Source: Pseudoips prasinana
Lineage: Eukaryota > Arthropoda > Insecta > Lepidoptera > Nolidae
Length of the DNA stretch: 64,000 bases
Assembly: GCA_951640165.1 (NCBI GenBank)
Contig: OX621249.1
Location: 3,213,001-3,277,000 of the forward strand
Reading direction: 5' to 3'
The first letter of the stretch is position 1; every line of letters starts with the position of its first letter. Shown one piece after another: positions 30,479 through 40,944 of this stretch. The position numbers were made by a program, and so were the translations under genes. The notes under the pieces were generated by a model, which ran no database searches, was not told the origin of the DNA, and saw only the letters and a program-made list of their open reading frames with translations.

Positions 30479-33420
30479 GAAGCCATACCTAGTACGGAAA
30501 AACCGATCACTAAGCACATAAACAATATTTCACATCAAATTTACGATCACTATGATAATATTATACCCAAAAAGAATTCTATTAGATTTTTATATGCAAA
30601 CGTGCGTAGCATTATGAAACCATACAAATTAGACGAGCTGAAATGCATAGTGCAATCTTTTAAGCACCATCTTCATATAATAATCTTAAGCGAAACTTGG
30701 ATCAAAAGCACAGACGAGGCTAAACGAACTCAGATACCCGGATATAAACACTTTTACAGCTTTAGACCCAAGACCAGGGGAGGAGGCGTATCAATATTTG
30801 CGCATAATAGCTTGAAACACCTTGAGATTACAGTACGCTGTTTGAACGATAACCACTATCTTTGGATACACCTTGAAAATTATTGCTTGGACGTTGGCGC
30901 CGTTTATAGAAAACCAGTAAGCACGAACATCAGATCATTTATCGAAACATATGACGGCCAACTTCAAAAGTCTAAAAGAGGCATAATATTCGGAGACTTC
31001 AACCTAAATTTGCTGAATGAAGATCACTCAATTACTGTTTACAAAGATATTCTAGAAGAAAACGGATACAAAATTCTGAACAACATTGACCCAACATTCT
31101 GCACCCGTGTTACATCCACTACAAAAACTATAATTGACCATGTATGCACAAATCTAAAAAACGATAATTTCAACTTTGCATTATTTGATTCACCTATGTC
31201 GGACCATAAACAGATATATTTAGAATTTGAAAGACAAAAACATAAAACTCCACCAAAACTAGAATACGAAGCAATTAACTACGACCAATTATATACAGCC
31301 ATGACTGAAAATGTTAGAAAAAATGATAAAATACTAGAAGAAAATTTCATGTCCTGCATGGGGAAATGTAAAACCAGTAAACTAAAGGTACAAAATCGAC
31401 CCCGACAAGAATGGATTAATAAAGACATCATTCAAGAAATTAATATAAGAAACTTGTTATGGAGTAAACATAAGGCTAGTCCAAATGACGATGTTAAAAA
31501 AGAAGAATTTATAGAAAAACGAAACGAAGTCTTAGCGAAAATACAAAAAACCAAATCCCAATATTACTACAAAGCATTCTCTAAATGCACAAAGAAACCC
31601 AAGAAAATGTGGAGTCTTATAAATAGCCTCTCAATGAATAAAATAAAGGAAATTGCTGTACCCACGAAGCTGCAAACTGAACTTGGTGTCTTCAATGGTG
31701 AGAAAGAAATCAGTAACCAATTCAACAATTATTTCTCCAATATTGGTATGATCTTGGCCAGTAAAATTCCAAACTCTTATCACATTACACCCACTGACCA
31801 AAAAAGACTGGATAATAATCTAATCATTACTTGTTTTACGCCCACAACTGTTCGCGAGGTAGGTACCATCATACAAAATCTAAATAATAATACTAGCAAA
31901 GGTCTGGACGGTATTACCGCTAAATCAATAAAATGCGTAACGCCACTTATATTAGAAGAGCTCACCAACTGCATAAACGTCAATCTAGATCAAGGAACCT
32001 TCCCGGATAGTCTTAAAATAGCTAAAGTAACACCCATCCATAAATCCGGTAGTAAGACAGAACCTAGCAATTACCGCCCAATCTCTGTTCTCCCCATCTT
32101 GTCAAAAGTTTATGAACGGGTGATATATTTACGTCTAAACGAATTTCTACAGAAACAGTCTACTACTACTACTACTACACAGAAACGAATTTTCTATACG
32201 AAAAGCAATACGGATTTAGACGAAAATGTAACACTCTTTCAGCTACAATCGACCTTGTAACTAAGATAAAGGCAAAAATTGATAACAAGCAGGTTGCAAT
32301 GGGTATATTCATAGACCTACAAAAGGCATTTGACACGATAAGTCACAACAAACTTCTGCAAAAACTAAAAATTATAGGAATCGAAGGAACTGCGCACAAA
32401 ATCCTGAAATCCTACCTTTCAAACCGGCAGCAAGTAGTCAAAATCGGAAAAACTTTGAGTAGCCCAGCGCCAGTTACCTTTGGTATTCCACAAGGCTCTA
32501 TACTAGGACCACTATTGTTCCTGATTTATATAAATAGTATACATCAAATTGGACTTAAAGGAGACTTAACCTTATATGCTGATGATACGGCCCTATTTTA
32601 TTTCGGACATTCCATTAGTACCATTATAACCGACGCACAAAATGACTTAGACAAATTAAATGAGTGGCTCTTATCTAACTTATTAACAATAAACGTTTCT
32701 AAAACCAACTACATAACATTTTCAGCAAAAAATAAAAAAAATCACCAACATGCACCTTTAACCATAAACAACCAGAACATTTCTAAAGCAGATACAGAAA
32801 AATATTTAGGATTACATTTAGACAGTCACCTTACGTGGAAACCGCATATAAATAAAATAAAAAAGAAACTGACATCTCTAAGTGGTATGCTTCGTGGTAC
32901 AGTGAGATGTATACCCCCACAAATCCGACACCATATATATAACTCTCTTATAAAGCCACACATTGATTATCTGGTTGAAGTATGGGGAACAGCCGCCAAA
33001 ACAGACCTCGATATCCTACAAATATCTCAAAATAAATTATTAAAAACATTATTCCACTATGACTTCTTGACACCTACTCAAAAAATCTATAAGGATACAA
33101 AAATAATGAATATACTACAAACATATAAATATTATAACTGCATATTAGTCAGAAAAATTCTGAACAAAGACATACACACACAATTAAGCTTCACCAAAAA
33201 ATATCATTTTCAGAAAATTCGGTTGAGAAATGCAAATGACATAAACCTACTTAGAATACGTACAAACTATGGCAAGAAAAGTATACTGTACGAAGGTGCC
33301 CAGTTATATAATAAGCTACCAAAACCCATAAAAGAAGCAAAAAGCATTCATACTTTTAAGCGCCTATTAAAATTTCACCTCATTCACAGCGTAACGGCTA
33401 CTAATATAGTTTCACTGTAA
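30479..33420 (+). pseudogene. LINE ORF2: AP endonuclease plus reverse transcriptase, frameshifted
   Basis: The frame is open from within the end of ORF1; no ATG precedes IRFLYANVRSIMKPYKLDEL, so the true start is unclear. Endonuclease signatures: ILSETW, GGGVSIFAHN, GDFN (30992-31003) and SDHK near 31199. RT signatures: GLDGITAKSI, NYRPISVLPILSKVYE, then after the break FIDLQKAFDTISH, GIPQGSILGPLLF, YADD (32575-32586) and KYLGLHLDSHLTW, ending at 33420. The frame is lost at about 32152-32186, where a (TAC)n-rich segment flanked by repeats of CAGAAAC is inserted. The correct frame (EKQYGFRRKCNTLSATIDL) continues in another phase. All core catalytic motifs survive on either side, so this looks like a fairly young copy inactivated by one event. 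Confidence 0.85.
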
Positions 33421-33850
33421 TTATGACTATAATTTAGCTAGATAAATATTGTTTACTTATAAGTGTTTGTTTTATATAAGTTTTACCAAACAGTTTTCAT
33501 GACATACTACTGAGCGTGGTACGCCCTTGACACATCCAGGTGCGCTAGATCCGTGCGTAGGTGTTATGTAACGATCATCTGTCACTGGTATGTTTGTAGC
33601 GGAGTAATGGTTATTTTATTTTATCTTTTCTTTAAATACCCCACTTATTTATTATATTATATACTTGGTTTTATAATAGTTTTTAGTTTAACTTGATTTT
33701 GTTATTTGTTTTATATACATGAAAGTTGAACGTAGGTAGCTCAGAAACCGCCCGCGTTAATATTTAAGCCTACTTTAAACTATATATATGTTTCTCATAA
33801 AAAGTGAATTGTGATTCTTTTGAGAAAAATAAAAATATCTTAAACCCCAA

Positions 33851-34369
33851 ATTGGTGAAATAGTTCATTATATTCCAAAATAGCTTTGCATATAAATAAT
33901 AAATAATAAGAATATTTTTTTTGTTTACAAAATAGGCGGCAACAACTTCACGTCACTGTTTAAATTATTTGTAAAACAAACACAGAAATCAATAATAAAA
34001 TTATTGCTTATCATATCAGAATCCATTATAGGTATTATATTTATTAATAAGTAATTATTTGTATATTAGTTATAAATGCTTTGCAACAAAAACAAATAAC
34101 CAACTTACTCCTTTTTTGTTCTTGATCGGAACGGCGACTACGGCGCCGGCGTGCGTTTTGCTTGTAAAATTTTGATACGTTCCGTTCCACCAAAACATAA
34201 TGTTTGACCAATTAAGTTTCATTTTATTATTATATACCCTAGTCGTCTAGTAAAACATTTTAACCTAGCTACAAATAAGTCAGTATTGATGACTTATCTT
34301 TAATATATTTAAAAATGAATTTTCATCTTCAATAAAATGGTATAATTGTGTCCTGAGTTACCGAGTTCT
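33851..34369. other. unassigned AT-rich DNA
   Basis: No gene or recognised repeat. GGAACGGCGACTACGGCGCC near 34128-34148 is a small GC island. Confidence 0.4.
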
Positions 34370-34545
34370 GCATAAAACGGAACACTGCAGAGGGAAAGGA
34401 TCGCACCCCGATCTCTGGGCAAAAAATGGATGGATTGATATGTTTTGTTATTGGCACGCAGGTAAAGATCAAGATAGCGATAGAGCTAATCTAGAGATAG
34501 GACTGACTGACAGATTGCGGATCGTTTATTAATTTCGGGCGTTAC
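34370..34545. repeat. right half of the inverted repeat pair flanking the CR1-like LINE
   Basis: GGATCGTTTATTAATTTCGG and GCG near 34516-34538 are the exact inverse of the start of 29036-29230. TTATTGGCACGC and GATCAAGATAGCGATAGA correspond, with divergence, to the other landmarks. Confidence 0.6.
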
Positions 34546-34619
34546 TCGTTCTCAATAGGAGTAGGGTAGATAATGCTATAATATTATGTATTTATATCAT
34601 TTTATGTACATTTTTTTCT

Positions 34620-34730
34620 GCCAAGCGTGGCGTTTATGGCAGGCATATCCTTCCAAATGATGGACCCAACTCCACGAGGCTTTTGTCCAGCTGTGGACGT
34701 CATTCTGCCGACATGATGATGATTTATTTT
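34620..34730 (+). mobile_element. LINE 3' fragment (RTE-W/LINE-T type)
   Basis: CCAAGCGTGGCGTTTATGGC, CGAGGCTTTTGTCCAGC and TGTGGACGTC, then ATGATGATGAT, parallel the end of the element at 37050-37150. Confidence 0.55.
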
Positions 34731-35190
34731 TTACGTATGACGTTTTAGCCATTTTTATTTCTATAATTTACCATATTTCCTCCGAATCATTCATATTCAC
34801 TTACCTATAGAGAATGTCTTTGGCATTAAGTACATTACCGCCTATTTACAGTTTGGTGAAAAAAGATTAAAATGTAATAAAATGGCGAATGTTCATACTT
34901 CATTTGTTTTAGCTCTTATTACGAAGCATTAGAGTCTAAAATAAGGTGGGAACTATCATACCATAGTCAGATTAAGGAGTTTCTAGGATTTTAATATTGA
35001 TTTTCTTTTCTCTCCTGTCCTACAGTCGAATTGGTGTCCATCACCTTATTATTCCATCAACAATGTCCACGACGATGTCGCAACCCAGCCCACTTCCCAC
35101 GCAGTGAGGCAACTCATTCATACGTGTAACTTGTACCGAATGAGTTTAGTGCGGTTTGCAACCAATTTTAGTGTAGTGTTGTTAGCAGGT

Positions 35191-35531
35191 TGTGGTGTGA
35201 AAGAGGATGTAGTCACAAAGATTGAAAAAGGCATGCTGAGATGGTTTGGCCATTTAGAAAGGATGAATGAAAGAAGATTGACAAAAGAAGTATACCTGGC
35301 CTGTGTGAATGGGACAACCGGAAGGGGAAGACCACGTCGAACATTCTCTGACCAAATTGGAGATGTTCTCAAGAAAGGGCAGGTCAGAAGTACCCTAAAC
35401 CGGCGAGCATGTATGAAGAATATAATGACAGTAATCGAGGCAAAAGAAGTATGCAAAGATCGTGACAAATGGAAATCCGTTGTCTCTGCCTACCCCTCTG
35501 GGAAACAGGCGTGAGTCTATGTATGTATGTA
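35191..35531 (+). mobile_element. RTE-G LINE, 5'-truncated, with 14-bp target duplication
   Basis: TGTTGTTAGCAGGT flanks the insert at 35177-35190 and 35532-35545. The insert encodes [36 protein letters not shown] and [11 protein letters not shown] to a stop at 35514, then a GTAT-repeat tail. It is the C-terminal domain of an RTE-like endonuclease/RT polyprotein. The open frame reaching back to 35104 is accidental target sequence. Confidence 0.88.
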
Positions 35532-35631
35532 TGTTGTTAGCAGGTAATTTCTCTAAAAGGTTTTGCTTTTGGGTAGATTATGGGGAAAAAACCTTAGTGG
35601 GATTGTGAAAGCATACATTACTAATTACTTA

Positions 35632-35815
35632 TCATATGGGCAGAGGTTATCCTAGTGTCAGAGTTGTTTAAGCAACCCAGTAGGCCTTTGACATGGCTTA
35701 ACGAGGCTTCAGGAGACGCTCAGAAATTTTAATTCCATTATGGAATTTTAGTTTAAACTTTAATTCAATTCTGTCTATAGATTGGTGACCGTCAAAGTAC
35801 GAAGAATTTTCGTAA
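35632..35815 (-). mobile_element. SINE-5S copy with internal rearrangement
   Basis: GAGGTTATCCTAGTGTCAGA, TTGTTTAAGCAACCCAGTAG and GGAGACGCTCAGAAATTTTA match. An extra TTTAATTC-rich segment precedes GTCTATAGATTGGTGACCGTC, so the head is rearranged. Confidence 0.55.
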
Positions 35816-36125
35816 TATACATACAAAAAAAAATAACGTGCATTCGAAATCGTCGAGTCAAATCGAAATAACCTCCTTTATTAGAAGTCCATATAAAACG
35901 TGTCTTCAACTCATTACCACCTAGTTAAAATGCGGGGGAGCTCTGGCGGACATCTATTGTAGTTAAGCCCACGGGATGAAAAAAAGTGATTGATGAGATG
36001 CTGTGAGAGTGTGACATTTAAGGGCTTTTGTTTGTAGGCGGTATGATGTGTGACGAGACGCAATATGGAGTGGTATATTTTATACTGGAGCTAAGTATAT
36101 TCGCAACGTTAAATCTGACTAAAAT

Positions 36126-37020
36126 GTCCATACAGCTGATCGGATGGTAAGCGTTTACGTAGGGTAAACTCTTAACATCTAGCTGTGTGGTGAAGGCGGT
36201 GAATATCGGAATATCATCACCCCATCTCATTCCGTAGGGGGCCTAGAAGACCCGAGGGAATATCTACCAGAGGACGGGCAGCAGCTTCTTTCTGAGCACA
36301 AACTGGCAAATGACCATACAGCTGATCTGATGGTAAGCGTTTACCCTACGGTAAACTCTTACAATCTTGTTGTGTGGAGACGGCGGATATCAGAATATCA
36401 TCACCCCATCTTATCTGGTGAGGGTTGTAGAAGTCGAGCCGAGGGAGTATCTATCAGAGGACGGGCAGCAGCTTCTATCTGAGCACAAACTGGCAAATGA
36501 CCATACAGATGATGTGATGGTAAGCGTTTATCCTACGATAAACTCTTACAATCTTGTTGTGTGGAGACGGCGAATATCAGAGTATCATCACCCCATCTCA
36601 TCTGGTGAGGGTTGTAGAAGTCGAGCCGAGGGAGTATCTATCAGAGGACGGGCAGCAGCTTCTATCTGAGCACAAACTGGCAAATGACCATACAGATGAT
36701 GTGATGGTAAGCGTTTATCCTACGGTAAACTCTTACAATCTTGTTGTGTGGAGACGGCGAATATCAGAATATCATCACCCCATCTCATCTGGTGAGGGTT
36801 GTAGAAGTCGAGCCGAGGGAGTATCTATCAGAGGACGGGCAGCAGCTTCTATCTGAGCACAAACTGGCAAATGACCATACAGATGATGTGATGGTAAGCG
36901 TTTATCCTACGGTAAACTCTTACAATCTTGTTGTGTGGAGACGGCGAATATCAGAGTATCATCACCCCATCTCATCCCGAGGGAATATCTACCAGAGGAC
37001 GGGCAACAGCTTCTTTCTGA
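36126..37020 (+). repeat. 187-bp tandem array, about 4.7 units
   Basis: Units start ACCATACAG(A/C)TGAT at about 36127, 36315, 36502, 36689 and 36876. Internal units differ by only a few bases; the first and last are more diverged. Each contains GGTAAGCGTTTA, ACTCTTACAATCTTGTTGTG, GAGACGGCGAATATCAGA, CACCCCATCTCATCTGGTG and CAGAGGACGGGCAGCAGCTT. The unit is part of LINE-T sequence (compare 28250-28470), so the array is a local expansion of mobile-element DNA. Because 187 is not a multiple of three, the frame rotates from unit to unit, creating overlapping 100-codon open frames that are not genes. Confidence 0.88.
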
Positions 37021-37150
37021 GTACGAGGACCATCTTACTGCGTTCGCCAACCCGACTGTGAAGCGTGGCCTTTATGGCATATCCCCCAAGATGATTCTTG
37101 GGGGAGGCTTTGGTCCAGTAGTAGACTTCTTGCAGCTGTTACGATGAAAC
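37021..37150 (+). mobile_element. 3' end of LINE-T downstream of the array
   Basis: TTCGCCAACCCGACTGTGAA, GCGTGGCCTTTATGGCATAT, GATTCTTGGGGGAGGC and GGTCCAGTAGTAGAC continue colinearly with the fragment at 28250-28300 (inverted). Confidence 0.6.
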
Positions 37151-37355
37151 TCTTAACAACAGTTGGGCTTACGCTACAACGCTTCCGACGAAGATAGCAT
37201 CACTTATTTGTATAGCAGATCTACTTTCGCGATCAGCGCTGGTTCAAATGCTCTCACCCTGGACTATAAGCTAAAGGTTGTGTTTCCACCAGAGATCTGC
37301 TACACAGCTATGCTGGAAGAATGTGAAATGATGGACATAGTACCTATATAAGTCC

Positions 37356-38052
37356 CTCTCGCTTACTCACCTCTGCAACTCCTGTAAGGCCGGATCAACA
37401 GTGGCACTCAATAACAAATGTCACTGAGTGGCAAGGCTCGCTCAGTCACATGTGTCTGGAACCCTCATACAGCGACCCAAATATTGATAATCGAAAAGGT
37501 GCAAAAAACCTTCCTTAGATTTCTATTTAGAAGGATATACAACTACTATCCTTATATGTACCCTACTAACTATCTTTTAGGAATGTTAGGTTTTAATTCT
37601 TTGGAGGTGAGAAGAGGCTTTGATCTGCTGCTTACGGTAGCCTGTAAAACCCTTCGTGGAGAAATCGACTGACCTGAGCTCCTTAATTTATTCTGTCGGT
37701 TATATGTGCCTGGTCGTAGGCATCAAAAGTGCCGCCACCAGCGTGAATTATTTGCGAAGCCGCTGCATCATACTGTCGCTAGAGCCAAGTCTCCAGTATG
37801 TCAAACCCTAGATATGCTAAACGCCCTCCTGATTGCCTATCCTGAATGCGATGTGTTTGCCGGTAGATGGACAAACATAAGGCGAATATGTTTGGTTTTC
37901 TACGAAAGAAAGTATGCAAGGATGTTCAGTATTTTGTATTGAATTTTGTATGTAACCCTAAAAATAAATTAGTAATTGTTTTTATGTTAATTAATGTAAT
38001 TGGTTATTAACCGTTTTATTTAACTATAAATAACTAAAAAAATAAATAAATA
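37356..38052 (+). pseudogene. LINE RT C-terminus and 3' end, decayed
   Basis: It encodes VWNPHTATQILIIEKVQKTF, FLFRRIYNYYPYMYPTNYLL and GMLGFNSLEVRRGFD. A stop at 37672 precedes LNLFCRLYVPGRRHQ, then ARAKSPVCQTLDMLNALL and a stop near 37942. These line up with the host LINE at 14566-14907 (YPTLFIIGM, LEIRREVA, RLFVPDEYV, ARTNLLQKAP). The end is a (AAATA)n tail at 38036-38052. 5'-truncated. Confidence 0.72.
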
Positions 38053-38089
38053 TCCCGCGGAATCGCTATAACTGTCCTGGATATCGCAA

Positions 38090-38430
38090 CAAATTTGATC
38101 AGAAAGAAACATGGAGGACATGTTTCATTCATATAGGTCGCATTGCAGATTGGCCAGCCTTTCGCGCAAAAGAAGTGTAAAAGCTGTAGACACTTTCAAA
38201 GCATGGACATCAATGCCGGCGTTCCACAAGGCCCCACCCGGCTCTCGACGAACCTATAAGTAGCTCCATATTTAGCTAAATTAGAACTGTCAGGATATCT
38301 TCTAGTTACATGCCCTATCTTGAGTGGCATATCATTAGACCCACATCGCTGTCTGTTATAGATTCTACTCGAGTACCCAGTCAAGCTCAAACACTCTGAC
38401 ACTTAGATGGCAAACTAAGCCTAATTAGAA
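38090..38430 (+). pseudogene. LINE RT fragment containing motif INAGVPQG
   Basis: Around 38205, one frame reads MDINAGVPQGPTRLSTNL, the canonical RT block before the catalytic YADD. Upstream RKRSVKAVDTF is in another frame. The nucleotide sequence downstream resembles 39205-39400. Heavily decayed. Confidence 0.5.
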
Positions 38431-38462
38431 TTAGAAGATTTTATCCGATAAATAAATTTCAG

Positions 38463-38605
38463 ACTGGTCCGTTCGTCTTGTGGTTAATGACCCTGACTGC
38501 GAAGGGTGGGTAGGGTCGTGGGTTCGTTTCCCATCCAGGACAAATATTTGTATGATGACCACGATTATTTGTTCCGTGCCTGGGTGTAATTTATATAGGG
38601 TAGTA
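38463..38605 (+). mobile_element. SINE-C fragment
   Basis: CGTCTTGTGGTTAATGACCC, TGACTGCGAAGG, GTCGTGGGTTCGTTTCCC and TGCCTGGGTGTAATTTATAT. The box B is slightly mutated. Confidence 0.65.
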
Positions 38606-39204
38606 TTTAAACGGGTGACTGCAAATTAAAGTTTTAAGTGTCAATAATAATAAATTTACGTTTTAGTATTACTAAGTGAGCGACTGACACAGAGAGATCA
38701 GAGGCTTGTGCGGCGGACTTAAAGCGCTATTGTTTTTGTTTAGATTTGCATTGTACATATATCTCCTGAAAAATTCAAAAAGCTCCAAAAAATGGGATTC
38801 TTGAAAACTTTCCACCAATCTTCACCAACAATAGTGTCTAGCTTGATGGTCACAGTTTTAACCTAACCTAACCCAAATAACTCCCGGTCTCTATCCTAAT
38901 ATGGAAGTTGCCCTCTCAGTATTTCTAGTCGCTCACTTAGTAATTTAGTCGCACGGCTACAATTTTGATATCTGAAATGGATTAATTATAACCCACTATT
39001 TGTAAGCTCGTTCTGGATTTTATTATTAATCAATATTCGTCGTTTGTTAAGTTAATTATTCGCTTACTCAAATTCATGCCGCTCAAGTTATTAAAACAGT
39101 ATCTCATCATCAGTCGCTAAGTATTTTTGTATTCGATCGTTTTATAATCCCCATTTATATATAGTATTTAGATTTAGAAATATATACGTATGTTAGTAAT
39201 TATG
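38606..39204. other. unassigned AT-rich DNA
   Basis: No gene is recognised. CCTAACCTAACCC near 38862 is a short run, not a telomeric array. Confidence 0.4.
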
Positions 39205-39400
39205 CTTATAGAATGCTGGCGTTCCGCAAGGCTCTGCCTTATCCACAGCGCTCTTCAAACCTATAACTAGCTCCAAATTTAACCTTAATTTTTGACTGTC
39301 AGCATGTTTTTATCTTGTTAACCCCATCTTGAGTTTCGCCCACGCGGTTTGTTATGGCTGCTTGCCCTTTAATGCTCAGCTAAGCTTAAAGACTTACAAG
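39205..39400 (+). pseudogene. LINE RT fragment with motif AGVPQGSALSTALF
   Basis: GCTGGCGTTCCGCAAGGCTC encodes AGVPQGS. TAACTAGCTCCAAATTTA and CCCCATCTTGAG match the fragment at 38205-38330, so both descend from one LINE family. No catalytic YADD remains. Confidence 0.5.
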
Positions 39401-39488
39401 AATAGCTACGTCCTATTAGAATATATAAACGGTTGGAATTTCTTTTTTCTCAAAGATTTACAATCACTTCGAGGAGAAACAAAATATT

Positions 39489-39659
39489 TGTACAGACTCC
39501 AGCACATCAAGTTACCCCAATCTGTCAAATTTCCTCAATTGAAAGTGAACCTTATGGTTTTGTGATAAAATAGAAAATCTATAAAAGTATTTTGACAGAT
39601 TGGGGTACCTGGATTGGGGTACCTGGATTGGGGTACCTGGATGTGCTGGCGTCTGTACA
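39489..39659. mobile_element. foldback with an expanded 14-bp repeat in one arm
   Basis: The left end TGTACAGACTCCAGCACATC and ACCCCAATCTGTCAAA pair with TTTGACAGATTGGGGT and GATGTGCTGG(C)GTCTGTACA at the right. The right arm carries GATTGGGGTACCTG three times in tandem (39598-39639); the left arm has it once. Confidence 0.75.
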
Positions 39660-39804
39660 CAATTAAACTATAAATATAACATAGTTAAAAAGTTCACACT
39701 GCGCATAATATGAATTAATTTGCTGAACATAAAATTAATGGCAAATATGTAGTTGTGTAGGTAGATGTGAATAATAACCGGCGTAGTGAATAATATAAGA
39801 AACA

Positions 39805-39928
39805 TAAAAAGGGGTTTAATCACATAGACTTTAAATAGCACTTGTAAATAGTCAGAACATTAATAATCATTGTAGTATGTACATATACGTATACATATAC
39901 AACATGTAACGTAATTAACGCACACCGC
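39805..39928. mobile_element. LINE-3U scrap (minus) next to a solo MITE-V end
   Basis: 39805-39885 is the inverse of a LINE-3U end (CACTTGTAAATAGTCAGAAC). 39898-39928 (TACAACATGTAACGTAATTA ACGCACACC) equals the terminal repeat of the MITE at 63231-63634, here without its partner end. Confidence 0.6.
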
Positions 39929-40045
39929 TTAGCTCATGGGAAGCGCGACGTGTCGATGAGGAGAGTTCCATGAATTTTGTTCAACCAAAAAGTGATCAAT
40001 GCGCTTAAAGAAAAGGCAGCCATGTACTAGCTAATATTTTCGACT

Positions 40046-40250
40046 GCACGTGTGGCGCAGTGGCTAAGACAGCCGCCTAGCCGCTTCGTGTCGCGGGTTC
40101 GAGTCCCGCGCCGGACTCGAACCCACAAATAGTTAGTAGTTGTTCTGAGTATGGATGTAATTTGTATCCATCTATTATATGTTTGTAAAGTACCCCGTGA
40201 CACAGGGATTGTATATGATAGTGCGGGCGTTATCTTTAAAAAAAAAAGTA
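40046..40250 (+). mobile_element. SINE-D, full length
   Basis: It has a tRNA-like head (GTGGCGCAGTGGCTAAGAC, box B GGTTCGAGTCCC), a body TAGTTGTTCTGAGTATGGAT and TCTATTATATGTTTGTAAAG, and an end GTGCGGGCGTTATCTTTAAA followed by an A run. Other copies: 41098, 44372 and 45733. Confidence 0.82.
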
Positions 40251-40254
40251 AAAA

Positions 40255-40320
40255 GGAATATTGTGGAGATCCTTGGGGGAGGCCTTTATCCAGGTCTTTC
40301 GGCTGATATGATGATGATGA
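40255..40320 (+). mobile_element. RTE-W LINE, terminal 65 bp
   Basis: ATTGTGGAGATCCTTGGGGG, AGGCCTTTATCCAG and GTCTTTCGGCTGATATGATG. CAGTGGAC is deleted relative to other copies. Confidence 0.72.
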
Positions 40321-40944
40321 CTCGCTGATAATGTAGCTTTTTTTAGGAGAACGAATTATTAAAATCAGTTTGTAGTTTTTGAGCCTATTACATTACAAAC
40401 AAACAAAAAATGTAATCATTTCTCTAATATTAGTTTAGGAATAGGTTAATTAACTTTGGACAAGTATATTGGTTTCCACATAATCTCTTAAGCAGCTGGT
40501 ATGTTTGCTTGAAAACACAAACATTTGCTCCAACGTCACCAACTTATGATGAAAAACATTCCACGACAGCAAATTTAAACCAATTTAATACTCAAGGGCA
40601 TCCTTGCACACTCGTAATAGGAAAACGTAGCCTCCCCATCTTCCATACAGTGTCCCATCTCTTTTATGCTTAGGGACTTTTAGCTATCGACATCTCTTTC
40701 TTGCCCAGCATCCGTATCGATCGGTTCAATAACCTTGACCTCGGGGAGCAACCTTGTACCATGAAAGAGCAGATCAGGTGTAGCCTAGTTCTATCGATAT
40801 TTTGCGGGGAAATGTTTCTTTATGGGGGTGCCTTTGTTTTATATGAGGAAGGCTTCTATTTTCTAACTGGATTTTGAGATACTGGGTTCAAAGCCCGGGT
40901 CAGACAAAAAGTAATCTGGGTGATTTTGTACTGATAATTACTCA
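40321..40944. other. unassigned DNA with a SINE-E head relic
   Basis: At 40893-40930, GATACTGGGTTCAAAGCCCG and GGTCAGACAAAAAGTAATC resemble the SINE-E box-B region. No gene is seen. Confidence 0.4.

Larger units (their letters stand above)
29300..33850 (+). mobile_element. CR1-like LINE, nearly complete
   Basis: It contains a 5' UTR, ORF1 (29598-30476), ORF2 (30479-33420, one disrupting insertion) and a 3' UTR ending about AATAAAAATATCTTAAAC. Both ends are approximate; no target duplication was identified, which is common for CR1 elements. Confidence 0.75.

Noticed and set aside
35104..35190. N-terminal extension of the open frame leading into the RTE-G tail
   Set aside because: It lies outside the insertion, which is bounded by the 14-bp duplication, so it is accidental host sequence.
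36367..37061. Overlapping open frames of about 100 codons encoding related peptides
   Set aside because: They are produced by the 187-bp tandem array, whose length rotates the frame. They overlap and have no start or splice context of their own.
38855..38880. Telomeric repeat tract (CCTAA)n
   Set aside because: Only about two and a half degenerate units are present; insect telomeric arrays are much longer.
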